This document shows, piece after piece, positions 38,485 to 49,317 of a DNA stretch of 64,000 nt. How positions within the stretch are numbered: the stretch's first letter is position 1; each line of letters begins with the position of its first letter. This DNA comes from Microdochium bolleyi. Its lineage: Eukaryota > Ascomycota > Sordariomycetes > Xylariales > Microdochiaceae. A program made the translations under genes and the position numbers. Under the pieces are notes generated by a model. The model was not told the origin of the DNA. It ran no database searches and worked only from the letters and a program-made list of their open reading frames with translations. The DNA lies in assembly GCA_001566295.1 (NCBI GenBank), contig KQ964283.1, positions 4,801 to 68,800 of the forward strand, given 5' to 3'.

Positions 38485-39306
38485 ATGGCCACTATCGCCG
38501 AACCAACCTACTGCATTATCCTCCAAGTCGATATTATGCCGACAATACACCCGGTTTTCCAGGCAGCCCTGAGGACCGAACCTCCTATGCGCGACGGCGA
38601 GTGTTCTCACCCGGGCGACGTCCACGGCAACATCATTCGGTTCAAGATACCTCGAACAGATATTCCGCTGGGTGCAAGGGTTGACGTTACCATCACTTGC
38701 GGCGCAGCTATTGCCGAGCACTTCATTCCATTTTACTTGCAGACGGCCAAGTTCTCACTAGCAGGCGGTGATGATCCATTGCTGGTACTTCAAGCCGACA
38801 ATCTTGCCTTGATGGAGGTTACACATCTATACCATTACTTTGGTGCATGCGCCACGAACCTTACCCGACAAGAGCAGGACCGCATTAGGATGAACTATCA
38901 GTCTCTTCGCCCTCCCGTGCCCTACTCCTCATACCAGCAGCCTCAGAGAGGTAACGCGCCAACGAACACACCCGTCACGACTCCATCGCCGAACCTGACC
39001 AATGCTAGGTGCTTTGAGACTGCAGAGCTCGGATTGCGCAGCAGAGAGACATCAACGGTCGCATTCCACTCGGCAATCTCGGGCTATCCTGTTCCTGTGC
39101 ACAACTTTCCCTGCGAGCAGGAAGTTCAACAGGGAGCTGTTGGATCGATGGCCCCGCCCACAAAGACTGAGGAGGACGACGAAGACGACTACCCTCTGGA
39201 AGGCTCTGCATACTTTGGGGACTTTGGCGAGATGCTCTGTGCTCTCGAAGAGGTCAAAGTCGTTCTAGTCGCGGGTGAGGTTCCAGCACCTCGCACTGAG
39301 GATTAA
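38485..39306 (+). CDS. beta-rich orphan with acidic tail, 273 aa
   Basis: The frame is open back to an ATG at 37939, but those 182 codons are hydrophobic and Leu/Ser/Cys-rich with a different composition. ATG 38485 (CACTATGGCC) begins the even, folded part. Residues 1-130 hold strands (YCIILQVDIM, IIRFKIPRTDIPLGARVDVT, FSLAGGDDPLLVLQA) and a helix with Tyr/His. Residues 140-230 are Pro/Ser/Thr-rich. The tail is strongly acidic (EEDDEDDYPLEG) followed by a Val-rich end. Acidic tails of this kind occur in nuclear proteins that contact histones or activators. No known domain. Confidence 0.5.
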   Translation: MATIAEPTYCIILQVDIMPTIHPVFQAALRTEPPMRDGECSHPGDVHGNIIRFKIPRTDIPLGARVDVTITCGAAIAEHFIPFYLQTAKFSLAGGDDPLLVLQADNLALMEVTHLYHYFGACATNLTRQEQDRIRMNYQSLRPPVPYSSYQQPQRGNAPTNTPVTTPSPNLTNARCFETAELGLRSRETSTVAFHSAISGYPVPVHNFPCEQEVQQGAVGSMAPPTKTEEDDEDDYPLEGSAYFGDFGEMLCALEEVKVVLVAGEVPAPRTED

Positions 39307-39720
39307 CGGACTCGATGCCAGCCAACCGGTCTTCGCTGAATGATCTTCACGAATACTGCCCCCTTCACACTTGCATTTCTTTTCTAGTCATAGTTAGTCG
39401 CTCACTTGAATAGAAATAGTTCATTCTGCCAGTGTTTCGATACTGTCTGCGTGCTGTGTGACCATGGCCTTGGGGAGCCCATCAGAAACCAAGATTCAAG
39501 ACTCTTCGTTGTGATTGAGGTCATGATGCGATACACTGCATTTGGCCGACGAGAACATGATCCGGCCATGCTGCGATGATATTTCGTGCAATTATCTGAA
39601 GACCAGCCTTACTGGAGAGGTGAAAATTTAAATGACACATCTACGCTAAGTATCTAGCTACACGTGTGTATGTATGTAGAACTGCTGGTGAAAGGGCGAC
39701 TCGCCAGCCTCAGCAGACGG
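39307..39720. other. intergenic, no gene seen
   Basis: Convergent 3' flanks of the genes at 38485 and 39721. AT-rich around 39600-39680. No frame worth calling. Confidence 0.5.
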
Positions 39721-41002
39721 TCAGGCGGTATTTCGATTGTCTGCGTATGGCATGTTGTTCACTTGCTTGTTAATCTCAGCAATGGCGGACAATACTTTCT
39801 GTAAGCCATATCTTTGTGACTGTACCACTTTACCAACCTCGACGTATGCGTCATGTACCCCAGCCCGCAGTTCGCAATCTTCAGCGCACTTATAAAGCGA
39901 ATCCGAGAGTTGTCTTGATAGCTTGATGTTCTCTAGAAATTCTGGCATCAGCCGGCACACGATGTGAAGAGCTTCAGACAAGCGGGAGTCGATCAGATTC
40001 ATTGCGTCGACATTCCGCGCGAAACCGATACTGAACGGTGTCACGGCCATGGGCTCTGAATGGCATAGAGCGGGACTGGTCCAGCAGTTCATGGCTCGGC
40101 GTGTCATCGTCAATGGTCCACCTGCATCGGCGGTCAGCCACATTGATGGAGTGCGTTCTGTGCTATCCTTAATGTGGTTGAGCACAGGGCAGGTTTCATT
40201 GTGGTCGTTCAGCTCTTTTGTGGTGGCGGTAACAACGACCTCGCGTGATGTTTGGAGATGTTCGCGTCCCACGGCATCTTCGGCGGGCGCTTGCGAGAGC
40301 ATCCTGGTTTGCTTAGACGATGTTCGTTTCGATAGTGATGTCGGACTCGCGTCTGGCTGCATGTACGCTCCTGCTTTGGATACCTAGTAGAGGTATAGAT
40401 ATGATTAGCCAACAGGGTCTTGTAACCGCGCACGGGGCGCGCGCAGTGGGAGATATACCTGAGCGTCGTGCTCCTCATGTCGTCTCGATGTCGCGACATC
40501 TTCCACTGATGTTTGCTGAATACCACGGCTATACTGCTGAGGCCGAAGTATCTTCATTCTTATGTCCCATTTGGTGTACGCTCTAGTGGACTTTACAGCC
40601 TAGAGGACGAAAATTGGTAAGCCAATGCTTGCTGTTTCGGGGCATGAGACATACCCTGTTGTGGACACTCTTCTCATGCTCGACCAAGCCTTCAATGTCT
40701 TCAAACGCTTCGGAACAACGGTAGTTGCATCGGTAAGGCTTCTTTCCGGTGTGAACATGTTGATGTCTCAACTTATAGGTCTCAAGGGCGAAACCTCGCA
40801 GGCAGGTTTGCCATGGGCATGCGTTTTTTATGTTCTTGCTCACGTGGAGATAATAGTGAAACATTCGGGCTTCTTTGGTCTTGAAACTGCCCGTCGTGCA
40901 GCCGAAGACGCATCTGGGTTTGGGTCCCATAGGGCTGGGCTGTCGTGCGCGTGCGCACTCAGAACTTTGTCGTTGCACTAGGAAGAACGAACTGTCAGTC
41001 AT
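39721..41002 (-). CDS. C2H2 zinc-finger protein, three exons, 383 aa
   Basis: Exons are 41002-40655, 40599-40459 and 40383-39721. The introns (55 and 75 nt) start GTATGT and GTATAT, end CTAG, and keep phase 0. Three consecutive fingers lie in exon 1: C31-x3-C35-x13-H49-x3-H53, C62-x4-C67-x12-H80-x3-H84 followed by the linker TGKKPYR, and C92-x3-C96-x12-H109-x4-H114. This is the usual fungal arrangement of C2H2 transcription factors. Exon 2 is basic and polar. Exon 3 is Ser/Thr-rich, then a long helical region (LSEALHIVCRLMPEFLENIK onward) that may dimerise. An ATG at residue 25 (40930) has a better context. Unspliced reading would split it into two apparent genes. It is likely a DNA-binding regulator; targets unknown. 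Confidence 0.78.
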
Positions 41003-41374
41003 GCACAAGCCCAGTCTTGACCTTCTTGCTCGTACCTTATGAAGTTGATCGCGACAGTGATCCGTTTGCGGCGCAAGTGTGTTGATGTTGTCTGAGAGCG
41101 TAGATTGTTTGCCCAGAAGCAGTTCATATAGCCCGTACTCCAGCTCGCTGAAGCTTAGCCTTGGCCAGTGAGCGGCACGGGCTGTTGGGGGTGTTGACAG
41201 CGGGAGGAAGGCCTGAGGGCATGCAGGAACGTCGCGTGTTACCCGAGCCCCATTCTTGCGTAAGAGAGATGAAAGTGAGAGAGTCGCCTCCGATGAACGG
41301 CTCCATGGTCACACTGAACGGAAGGTACTTCGATGGACCAAGGGCTCGGAGATGGACCGGGAGTCTGACAAAGT

Positions 41375-41536
41375 AGGCCCCCCCGGTCTGGTGGTCTGCG
41401 TCCTGCAGAGAGGGGGCCCGACTTCTCGGCAATAGTAGGGCCCCTGTCTGCATGACTTCTTATCAAGACTGAGGTCCGAGGCCCCCTGCAGGCGGGGAGG
41501 CCGACTTCTGTGCAAAAGTAGGGCCCCCTGTCCGGG
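41375..41536. repeat. imperfect direct repeat about 85 bp apart
   Basis: Two copies of a sequence containing GGCC(C)GACTTCT, then CAA(T/A)AGTAGGGCCCC and CTGTC, lie near 41417-41450 and 41498-41533. CCTGCAG-type words precede both. Non-coding. Confidence 0.5.
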
Positions 41537-41764
41537 TAGTAACCTCGTCTACATGCCATGGGCTTGCAACCCTCTGGTTGCCACATGGTGGAGTTCGGGT
41601 TCGGGGGCTGCTCTTGACGACGTGGACTTGTTGGTAGGTGGGATGATCGGGGCAGACTAGCTCGGAGCGGCACGGAGGCCCGCTGGATATCGTCTGAGAC
41701 TGGAGATGAGACACGCAGCGCAAGTCGGCCGGTTGAGATTCCATATGTAGGAGACTGGCCCGCG

Positions 41765-42534
41765 ATGTCCAGCCCAGAACCTGTTCATTCTCACATACAT
41801 TCCGTTCTCGTCGCCATGGAGCTCATTATCGCGTTCATTGTGGCATTGTCCCTCGGTTTTACTCTGTTGCGGCACGGCATCCATGGGTACTCTACCAAAT
41901 GCCTCTACAACCTAGTTCTTGGGATTCGGGGTTTGCTCGCAATCCCTTCGTTGATCTTCGGAGCACTCAACTTCGAGCCCATGCCAGCTCTATCGACACA
42001 GTTTGCACTCGCGAGCTCGATGCTCACCATGGTATGAGATACTCGTACTGTCTCTGATTACTCAAGCTGACATACTCCCCATTAGTTTGGCATACTGGCC
42101 GTCTATCTTGACGAGAGAGTGTTCTCGAGGAAGGAGAGATACATGGGGCTCGTGGCGAGCGGCACAGCTGTCTGCCTTGCTGCCGTGGGCCCGTATATCC
42201 CGATCCCAAGACCTCTCTTCGCACCTCTAGGCGTCGCATTGTCGATGCTTGGCAATGCGACTTTATTGGCCTACCAAGCATGGATCAGCTGGTTCAGTCT
42301 TGACACAAACAATCCGAAGTCAACGTCGAGTCTTCTTCTGTTCATGACTTGCTCTCACCTACCCGGTCTCGCACTATCTACAACAATCTTAGCGCGCGTG
42401 ACCGAGACGGTCAATACATGGGACACAAAGGTACGCCTCCCTCCCCCTTGGCTCACACAGGCCGCTGACAGGATAGCTTCTTCCTCTGGCACCTTGCTTC
42501 ATTGATTGTCTCCTTGGTTTCCGAGTGCTTTTAA
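41765..42534 (+). CDS. multipass membrane protein, three exons, 224 aa
   Basis: Exons are 41765-42031, 42086-42430 and 42472-42534. The introns are 54 nt (GTATGA donor, AAGCTGAC branch, CATTAG acceptor) and 41 nt (GTACGC donor, GACAG acceptor); both keep phase 0. Hydrophobic segments: about 15-33, 45-65, 75-98 (running across the first splice), 110-130, 133-150, 170-188 and 206-222, so six or seven transmembrane helices with short polar loops. The final helix (FFLWHLASLIVSLVSECF) exists only after splicing. The layout resembles small fungal integral membrane orphans; no transporter or receptor signature is visible. Location: probably plasma membrane or endomembrane. Confidence 0.68.
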
Positions 42535-43321
42535 TCGAAGCGAAGAGTCGATGGCGACCCCAAGAAGTCGGCACCAGCGATTCCCAGCCAGACCCATCGG
42601 TGCTTCGTATGGCTAGCAACGAATGCCTCACACCAGGACATAATTGTTAGCTACACTTGGAAGCTTGTCTTTCATACGCTTTGTCGATCTGTTCGATGGT
42701 TTCCTATCCATGTTCCAGAGGAATTCGCTCGCCCCGTCCGCTGATGCGACATTCTCTCGCCAGCGAGGCCCTGGGCTGTATCTATCTTTATCTATATGTA
42801 TACCATTACTTCGCAGTGGTGCTGGCACCAATCAACAATTACAGCTGTGTCTTCTGCTGGACTGTAAGGCGGTTTTCAGGTAACTGCAACAGCTCGTTTT
42901 CGTTGTGTCCATGTAATCCATGATCTGGTTGCAATCCCGAAATCTTGATCCCTAGCAGGACATGGTTCTTACGGAGGGGCAAGCCGCATCCCGGCTTGAG
43001 AATACTGCGTAGCTTGATGCTGCGATGCCTGGGATCCGCGCGTGGCTGTGGGGTGCCGGAACTAGCGACCCATCGTACGCACCTGCAGGTACGTACCCGA
43101 CTCCAATTTTCAGCCTCGTAGATTCAGACTCCACTTGCCATTTTGAGTCGTCAGCTGGAGGGGTGACTGTATATGTGGAGGCTAGCATAGCTTAGCGTCA
43201 TGTCACCCCGGGGTGCAGCGCATGCAACCCCACCCGTGTCTTGCTCGAGCTCGGAGAAAACGTTGAAGCTGCGATCAGCATCCAGACTCAGGAAGACGCA
43301 GTCCCACTTCTCGAACGACTC
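42535..43321. other. intergenic, no gene seen
   Basis: Short overlapping ORFs only. The region between 42940 and 43190 is GC-rich without motifs. Confidence 0.45.
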
Positions 43322-43727
43322 TCAGGGGAAGACGGGAGAGAGGTCTTCAGCGGGCGCGGCGGGGTCCTTCCGCTCGGTAATCAGACCATGCTTTGTGACG
43401 TGTCTTCGTGTCTGGAGCAGTCCTTGCTGCTTCTCGAGGTAGCTAGACAGGCTTACCTGGTCGCACGGCATGCAACCACGGTCTCCGCTGATATGCTGGT
43501 TAGGTTGGCGAACAGACGTCACAGACACTTGCTCGCCGTGCTAGGAAAGAAGTTCTTAGTGGAGTCGTCGTATAAGATCTCCCCTTTACCTTGGCTGCAC
43601 TTGTTTCTGAGGAGCGCGTCCTACTTGCTTTTGAGCGACGTATGCTGCACCCCGATGCCGGAAAAACAACCAACACACTGCTGCATATGCGACCTGTCTG
43701 CCAACCCGGGCCAAATCGACACGCCAT
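43322..43727 (-). CDS. possible three-exon gene antisense to F-box 5' end, 103 aa
   Basis: Exons 43727-43590, 43540-43457 and 43411-43322 join in phase 0 through introns of 49 nt (GTAAAG donor, CCACTAAG branch, CCTAG acceptor) and 45 nt (GTAAGC donor, CTCCAG acceptor). The product is Ser/Arg/Lys-rich with a Cys pair and ends KDPAAPAEDLSPVFP. It overlaps the first 73 bp of the F-box gene on the other strand, and a long plus-strand frame also covers it, so only one is likely coding here. The splice signals are the only support. Confidence 0.3.
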
Positions 43728-44452
43728 GGCGGCGCGATGTCGAAATTTTGCCTTGGGGCGAACACTTTGCTCACACCAGCTGCACCAAGCTTCTCGCCAT
43801 TGTGAGCCCAGTCTATGGCGATCCGCTCACTCGTCTCGCCTGTCCTGGACACGACTACAACGCCAACTTCCGGCGAAAACCGGCCGTTTTCATAGACGAT
43901 CCAACAAAGTGGGCTTGCCGAATAACCGATCTTTGTAAAGCTTCTAGCACCTCGCTAGCAGCTCAGTGTCCGCCTGACGGCTCTCCGTTCGGGAAACTGC
44001 CTACCGAGCTCCTGCGCGAGATACTTCTATACCTTTCGAGCCCCAAGGACTTGCGCAACCTCCAAGAAGCGTGTCCGAACTTCGACCCGCCTGGCATGCA
44101 GCTTGCCATAAGACGCCTGATTATTCGGGACTATCCGTTTCTGAGCATTTACTCGTCACAAAATCTGAACTGGTTCGATGTATGGGCCGAGATATCGCCG
44201 TCAGTGCCAATCGCAGCTGATCCTCTAGCTGAAGAACATCCAAGTTCCGAGTTTCATAGAAGCCTAAGAGCGGCCATGAGGGTTCTGGACCATATTGCAT
44301 CACGTCTGAGCATGAAAACCAACACCACAGTCGAGTCTGCGCAACAGGGTGCCGAGCACACGATCCAGTTCTTAGTACCAGTAGCAGGCCTGCCCCGATC
44401 CTTGGGGACCAGTGGGCTCAGCGCAGCACACGCTAGAGGCGCCTCGTTCTGA
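43655..44452 (+). CDS. F-box protein with Cys/His N-terminal part, 265 aa
   Basis: The frame opens further upstream, but the first ATG that precedes folded-looking sequence is 43655. Residues 5-45 carry HCCICD, a Trp-Arg-Arg helix and HFAHTSC, a Cys/His arrangement that could bind zinc and is seen in some fungal F-box proteins. The F-box itself is at about 117-150: FGKLPTELLREILLYLSSPK and DLRNLQEACPNF. The C-terminal 110 residues are helical with a Trp-rich spot (LNWFDVWAEISP). Role: Skp1-binding substrate receptor of an SCF ubiquitin ligase. Third F-box-type gene of the window after 13340 and 18631. Confidence 0.65.
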   Translation: MPEKQPTHCCICDLSANPGQIDTPWRRDVEILPWGEHFAHTSCTKLLAIVSPVYGDPLTRLACPGHDYNANFRRKPAVFIDDPTKWACRITDLCKASSTSLAAQCPPDGSPFGKLPTELLREILLYLSSPKDLRNLQEACPNFDPPGMQLAIRRLIIRDYPFLSIYSSQNLNWFDVWAEISPSVPIAADPLAEEHPSSEFHRSLRAAMRVLDHIASRLSMKTNTTVESAQQGAEHTIQFLVPVAGLPRSLGTSGLSAAHARGASF

Positions 44453-44980
44453 AAAAGCCCAGGCAAAGATGTCTCAACGCCCAGCCAGTGGGGGAGGGGG
44501 GGCTGGCCAACGTCCCAGGTAGCTGTCGGTGGTCCGAATGCTTCATAGTGCCTTTGGAGGCAGGCGGACACCTGACACAAGCTGTTCTCATTAACATTCA
44601 CTCCCGTTACTTTCCTCAATATTCTACCTTAACTAGAGGGCTTCACCAAGTTTTTTGCACGACTTAAGAAACTGATCACTGAAAGTTCTTGGGAAGAAAT
44701 GTTTTGCATCTGGGATAAAGTGCCATGCATAGCCTTCTTCACGAGTGGACCGCAGCCTGCTGGGATGAGAAAGCCGATCCATAGTCGAAGCAATTAGATA
44801 CGACTGTACTCACGAAGGTGCTGGCTAAGCGCTTGTCGACCCTTGGCGCGCCACTTCACATTGCAAGCTCGGGCATAAGGGTAAACCAACAATCTATGTA
44901 AGGTAAGCAGGGTTGGGATCTGGACCAGGGTACAGTGCAGAATCTTTATGTACTATGCTTCTACACTGAGCTGCAGGTGC
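44453..44980. other. intergenic, no gene seen
   Basis: No protein-like frame. Contains a run of G at 44490-44502. Confidence 0.45.
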
Positions 44981-45220
44981 GCTAGGGTGTGTGGGTCGGG
45001 CTGACAATCTCGTCAGGATCCAGTGCAAATTATGAGTAACGCACTGTATGTCTTGGCTTCCCCGCCAGCCCACTGTTTAAGCTATCTCGCACTACTTGCC
45101 GCTAGGGTTTGTGGGTCGGGCCGTCAAACTCGTCAGGATCCAGTGCAAATCAAGAAACACACACTGTACGTCGTGGCTCTCACATCAGCCCCTTGCTTCA
45201 GCCATTTCTCGCCGCTTGCC
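44981..45220. repeat. 120-bp tandem duplication
   Basis: Two adjacent copies start GCTAGGGT(G/T)TGTGGGTCGGG at 44981 and 45101, both continuing with CTCGTCAGGATCCAGTGCAA and ending CTTGCC. They differ at a minority of sites. The ORFs over the repeat are not convincing. It lies in the 3' flank of the MADS-like gene. Confidence 0.8.
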
Positions 45221-45343
45221 GCTTGACAGGCCCAGAACTAACATCCGCTTCACGCAATTTCCCCTCCACGGCCCCACGCCATACACAAGGTAAGGACGCC
45301 GTATTCTCTCAGAGCGTTGAACCTCTTTACCACTCTACATGGT

Positions 45344-45830
45344 TCACGCGCTCCGACGACGGCTCAGGGGCCGGCCGTCCTCAAAATCGTCAGGGGAGAT
45401 GACCTCGGGGCAGACAGGGTAGTTTATCTGGTCGAGAAGTGTTAGCCTTTTGTTCCATAGTTGATGTATCACGCTTGCTTACAATATCCTGGGGGCCTGG
45501 TGGCCATTCCGCATTTCGTGGCTCGGAGGTGTACAGGTACAAGCGACCGTTCCTGCGGACAATCAGGAACACATTTGATTTGAAGTCTTCGGCAACCTTT
45601 TGGGCGCCGCGCACCAATTTCCTCCGCTCAGAAGCGAACCATTCGTCCTCCTTGGTGGGAGCTGTGGAGCCCGAAGTACACATATCCGTACCTCGGCCTG
45701 GATGTGTGTGGTTGAAGCGCGTAGCAGGAACAGGACTGCCAGAGGCAGCAAGTCTACCTCTGCTGGCCATGTGTGGGGCCCCGCTGCGAATGGACTGCAC
45801 AACACTCCTTGCTGCGTCTGAGTGGCTCAT
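45344..45830 (-). CDS. MADS-box-like small protein, 143 aa
   Basis: Exon 1 is 45830-45483 and exon 2 45427-45344. The 55-nt intron has a GTAAGC donor, GGCTAACA branch and CGACCAG acceptor; the total of 144 codons is in frame. Residues about 60-105 read EWFASERRKLVRGAQKVAED, then NVFLIVRRNGRLYLYTSEP: a basic helix followed by two strands, the layout of the MADS (SRF-like) DNA-binding core, where helix residues R-K-x-x-L-x-K-A precede VFLIV and G-R-x-Y. The motif EWPPGPQDI closes the domain. Splicing adds PVCPEVISPDDF, a continuation that fits better than the unspliced one. Many fungal genomes carry such short MADS-like genes; they lack the K or I regions. DNA binding is likely but untested. 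Confidence 0.6.
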
Positions 45831-46257
45831 TTTTGTATAGCTATTCTTTGTGCGAAAGAGCCTAGTGCCCGCATGCTGGGAAGAAGTAAGTGAGAGACCA
45901 TAGGAGCTGATCAAGTACGGTTTTATTGTAGATAACCTTTCCATCGCTGTCATGTCTCTTTCAACAGGCCGAAAATAACCTGCGCTACTGAGCGCCCCAC
46001 CTCTCCGACAAATGGCCCAAACCAACGAGACTCATTTTCGATGCCCCACTTTCGGAACCTCCGCGGTCTCTGCACTCCTGCGCTTTGCCATCACCGCCCT
46101 CCTCTGTTCCCCAGCAACGGGCATAATCATCGCTGTTGCGACCGCGCCTGCTCCCACATCAGCTCTATGCTCCACCGCGCCAGATCCCGTGCATCTAGCC
46201 ACAAAAACGTCAGCCCCGACAAGGGCCACGCCGACCTATCCCGTAGGGAACCACGTC

Positions 46258-48355
46258 ATGCCACCCAAAAAGCCCCGAGCGGCCAAGCCGTCGACCCCAG
46301 ACGCAATTGCCAAGCTACTCGCGGCTTATGACAAGGGCCGTAATGCTCCCTGGCTCGATGCGAAGCCTGCTAAGGTCGACTGGGAACAAGAGATCAAGCA
46401 GTTAGCCCAGCGATACCGGGGTGATCACGATACAAAACAGTTAGACTTGAGTCTGCGCGATCTCAAGAAGTCCCTAAATGCCGAGTTGGACAACTGCGCA
46501 ACAGGGAACGGATGGAACGTTTGGTATGGGTGGTATGCCGTCATCTGCATTCAAGGCACCTTCCAACAGCGTCACATTCGACGCGGCCGGGTCGAATGGA
46601 AGCACAACTTACACTGGCACTCGGGGGCTGAGCTGTTTAATAAGTTGGTGGACAATCGGATAAAGCAGCACGGAATTCGGGCGTTGAATATTCTCGCATG
46701 TTTCGCCAGTAAGTATCATCTCTCCCAGACTGAGACCACGCGACTCAGAAGTGTAGACTACAGATACCGCGGTGCAGATCTTGGGAATGGTCGCGATGCT
46801 ATTGACAAGTACGCTGCGCTTGAACTGTGTGAGCCTCCGGACAGCAGACCCCTTCCTCTCGTTCCATGGTGGATCGCTGAGTTGTTCGAACTTGAGTATG
46901 TAATTGTCAGCCCCCAAAATTACGTGACACTAATATCGTAGGCTCTGGGATGTATGCCAATGCCTGAGGATGACAGAGTTGGGAGCTCGCTACGGCCATA
47001 GTGTAAGGCAGTGCTCCTTACCCATCTCTCCATACCAAGACATCAAGGCCGCATGTGCCCAGGAGCAGCCGGGACCTCATACTTCTCCAAGGGCAGCGGA
47101 ACAGAACTACTTCAACACTGAGCCAAGCGAGCAGAGGTCGCCTGCAGCACATTTCGTCAAGTCTCTGCCTCGAGTCGCTAGCTCACCTGAGTTCAATAGC
47201 CCCGTACTGCCTTGTCCGCACCCACCAGCCACCGCCTTTGCAGAACAAAGGACCTTCTCTGGTGTCAGCCGGCGCTGGGCTGTCGATGTCCTGCATCCTA
47301 AACCCGTTCAGGACACCGGAATCTGGCTTCATGCCCAGCCGGTCAGAACCGCTACGCGGCAGGCGGGCAGTGCCCTTGATGATCGTGTTGCATCTCTGCG
47401 CAGCCCCGAGGTATCAAGCCTGCCTGCTGCCCTAGCTTTTAACACCCCGCGTTCCTTCCCGAGCGAGTCAACTGCCCCTCCAGTAGTGGCTCTGCATCCT
47501 ATCAGCGCACAAGCTTACTCTCCTGCAAAACCTCAAGGACGGAACAACCCATATTCGGGCTCTGCGCCAACGAAAGGCCGAGACACACCAGTTTCGCTAC
47601 CCCCGAGGGCAGACATAGCTCCGTCTGATCAGAGACGCTCGAGTGTCCATGGTGAGGATACTCAGGAGTCGCAAGGTCTGACAGGCTTTCCAGTCAGCGC
47701 TACTGGACCTGGGTCCACACACAAAATAGATGATTTCCCACATCATATTTTTGACAGTTACAGGGACTACTTCACGGATGTCGTGGACTTCAGTGCACCG
47801 TTGAGGAAGCTGGTCCATAGTCTGGCAAGCTTTGACTTGAATACTGCGAAGGCGGAAGCAATCCCGCCGACACAAAGATACGTAGAAGGAGAAAAGGACG
47901 ATAGTCGGAGCCTGTGGAGCTTGGTAGAAAACGCTGCCAAGCTTGAGGGATATCGATACTCGATACCTCATGATCGTCTCGGGATTCTGAGGGAAGCCAT
48001 CTCTAGTCTCGTATGTTTCCAAGGTTCCTTCGTAGTTGCGACGAGGCTAACTGATTCACAGGATGTCCAATCACTCTTCGGCCATGGAAAACGAGAATGG
48101 ACAGCTGAAATCATCAGACTCGTCAGGGGTTCGGTTACCCTGGACATGGATGACCGTGTCGAGTTTGTAGTTGTCATCCCACTATGGGGACATGCAGTCC
48201 AGGCGCCAAGGGTGATCTTCAACCGGGGGAGGACGAACAGTGAATATGCGCCCTACCGTCAGTGGCCAGTGTTGGTGCTTTTGGAGCGTGGACATAGTAT
48301 CAAGACTGACGACGAGATCCAGTTCATCTGGGTCTCTTTTCAGAAGATGGAGTAA
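46258..48355 (+). CDS. orphan nuclear-type protein, 666 aa, three exons
   Basis: Exon 1 is 46258-46895, the 46-nt intron 46896-46941 has GTATGT, GACACTAAT and CGTAG. A second intron, 48011-48061 (51 nt, GTATGT, CTAACTGAT, CACAG), is a multiple of three and so leaves no frameshift; I prefer it as spliced. ATG 46258 starts MPPKKPRAAKPSTPDAIAKL, a basic nuclear-type N terminus. The frame also opens at ATG 46012 with a hydrophobic stretch judged to be leader. Residues 75-205 are a helical Trp-rich domain (NGWNVWYGWYAVICI and HGIRALNIL). Residues 215-520 are Pro/Ser/Ala-rich. The end is a strand-rich domain (DDRVEFVVVIPLWGHA). The helix VDNRIKQHGIRALNIL resembles the G-x-x-G helix after the chromo-like strands at 10824 and 15193, a weak link. 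It is divergent from the MADS-like gene. Confidence 0.6.
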
Positions 48356-48450
48356 CAAAGCCGTGGCTGTTACAACTTAATGCATTAATCTACCAAGCAT
48401 GGTGAGACAGGACTTAGGTCATCAGCTTGACGGAGTAATACAAGGCTTGT

Positions 48451-48621
48451 AGTAGTAGCAGGTTCCGCGCAATTAGCAGGTTTTACGCAATTAGCAGGTT
48501 TTGCGCAATTAGCAGGTTTTGAGCTAGTAGCAGGTTTTGCGCAATTAGCATGTTCCGCGCAATTAGCATGTTCCGCGCAATTAGCATGATTTGAGCTAGT
48601 AGTAGGTTTCGCGCAGTTAGC
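48451..48621. repeat. 18-bp minisatellite, about 9 copies
   Basis: Units of the form CGCAATTAGCAGGTTTTG with variants AGCTAGTAGCAGG and AGCATGTTCC. The core CGCAATTAGCA and the 18-bp period equal those of the array at 26403-26574, but the other seven bases differ. It is located 95 bp after the stop of the 46258 gene. Confidence 0.88.
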
Positions 48622-49176
48622 TTTGGGCGGGGGGCTGGGGGCTGGGGGCTGATAGCATAGTCACGCGCGTCCCGGTTCCTGCCCAGAGCGGTCGTGCACC
48701 AATTACAGCTTCCTGGTGTAAGTGCTGGGCCTGGGTTCGTGTGAGCAACTGTCATGCCATCCGCATGTAATCTGCGGCAGACAGGCGACGGCGACGCCAT
48801 CCCGGGCCTCAAGAATGGGACACGTATCTCGTGGCGCCGCGTATATTCTTTGTATAGCTCTAATGTACACTGCACAACGGGGTGTCAATCTTGGGAGACA
48901 ACTACCCACGCGGCCCATCGGGCAACCCACCACGCACAGGTGCATGCTGCTGCAGAAGGGAGAGGAGAGAATGCATAACAATTCTGACCAGGCTGTGGCC
49001 AAGTTGCGGAACTATAAAAGAGTGACAGCGAGTCTGGTAGTCTGCGTTATTAAGAAACATTTCGGAGCAAAACGGATAAATCACAGATTCCCAAGAGCAT
49101 TAAAGCATACGAGAGAAGTGGTAAGATCGCCAACAACGATGGTGTTGATAGTTACTAAGTATAAGTAGCTAGCATC
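48622..49176. other. intergenic, no gene seen
   Basis: Begins with a G-rich run (48628-48652). ORFs on both strands in the following 400 bp have random composition. Confidence 0.45.
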
Positions 49177-49317
49177 ATGGCCTCCGGCGAAGAGACCTTC
49201 GGCATCCCTAAACCCGCAGACGGATCTTCCACAGCCAGTGGAACTCACTCGAGCAGAACGGCGGAGGAGCACATCAATCCATTAGCATACACCGAGAAGA
49301 CCGAGGAACTACATTGA
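49177..49317 (+). CDS. small acidic ORF, 46 aa
   Basis: MASGEETFGIPKPADGSSTA followed by a Ser/Thr/Glu-rich end. The ATG context (ATCATGGCC) is good and composition is protein-like, of the kind seen in small stress-related or intrinsically disordered fungal proteins. It could also be the first exon of a longer gene whose rest is lost. Confidence 0.35.
   Translation: MASGEETFGIPKPADGSSTASGTHSSRTAEEHINPLAYTEKTEELH

Noticed and set aside
43241..43654. 138-codon N-terminal extension of the F-box gene
   Set aside because: It begins at TTG and has no ATG before 43655 that precedes folded sequence. The opposite strand has better splice signals here.
26403..48621. CRISPR-like arrays
   Set aside because: The tandem arrays have no unique spacers between units, and the window is eukaryotic.
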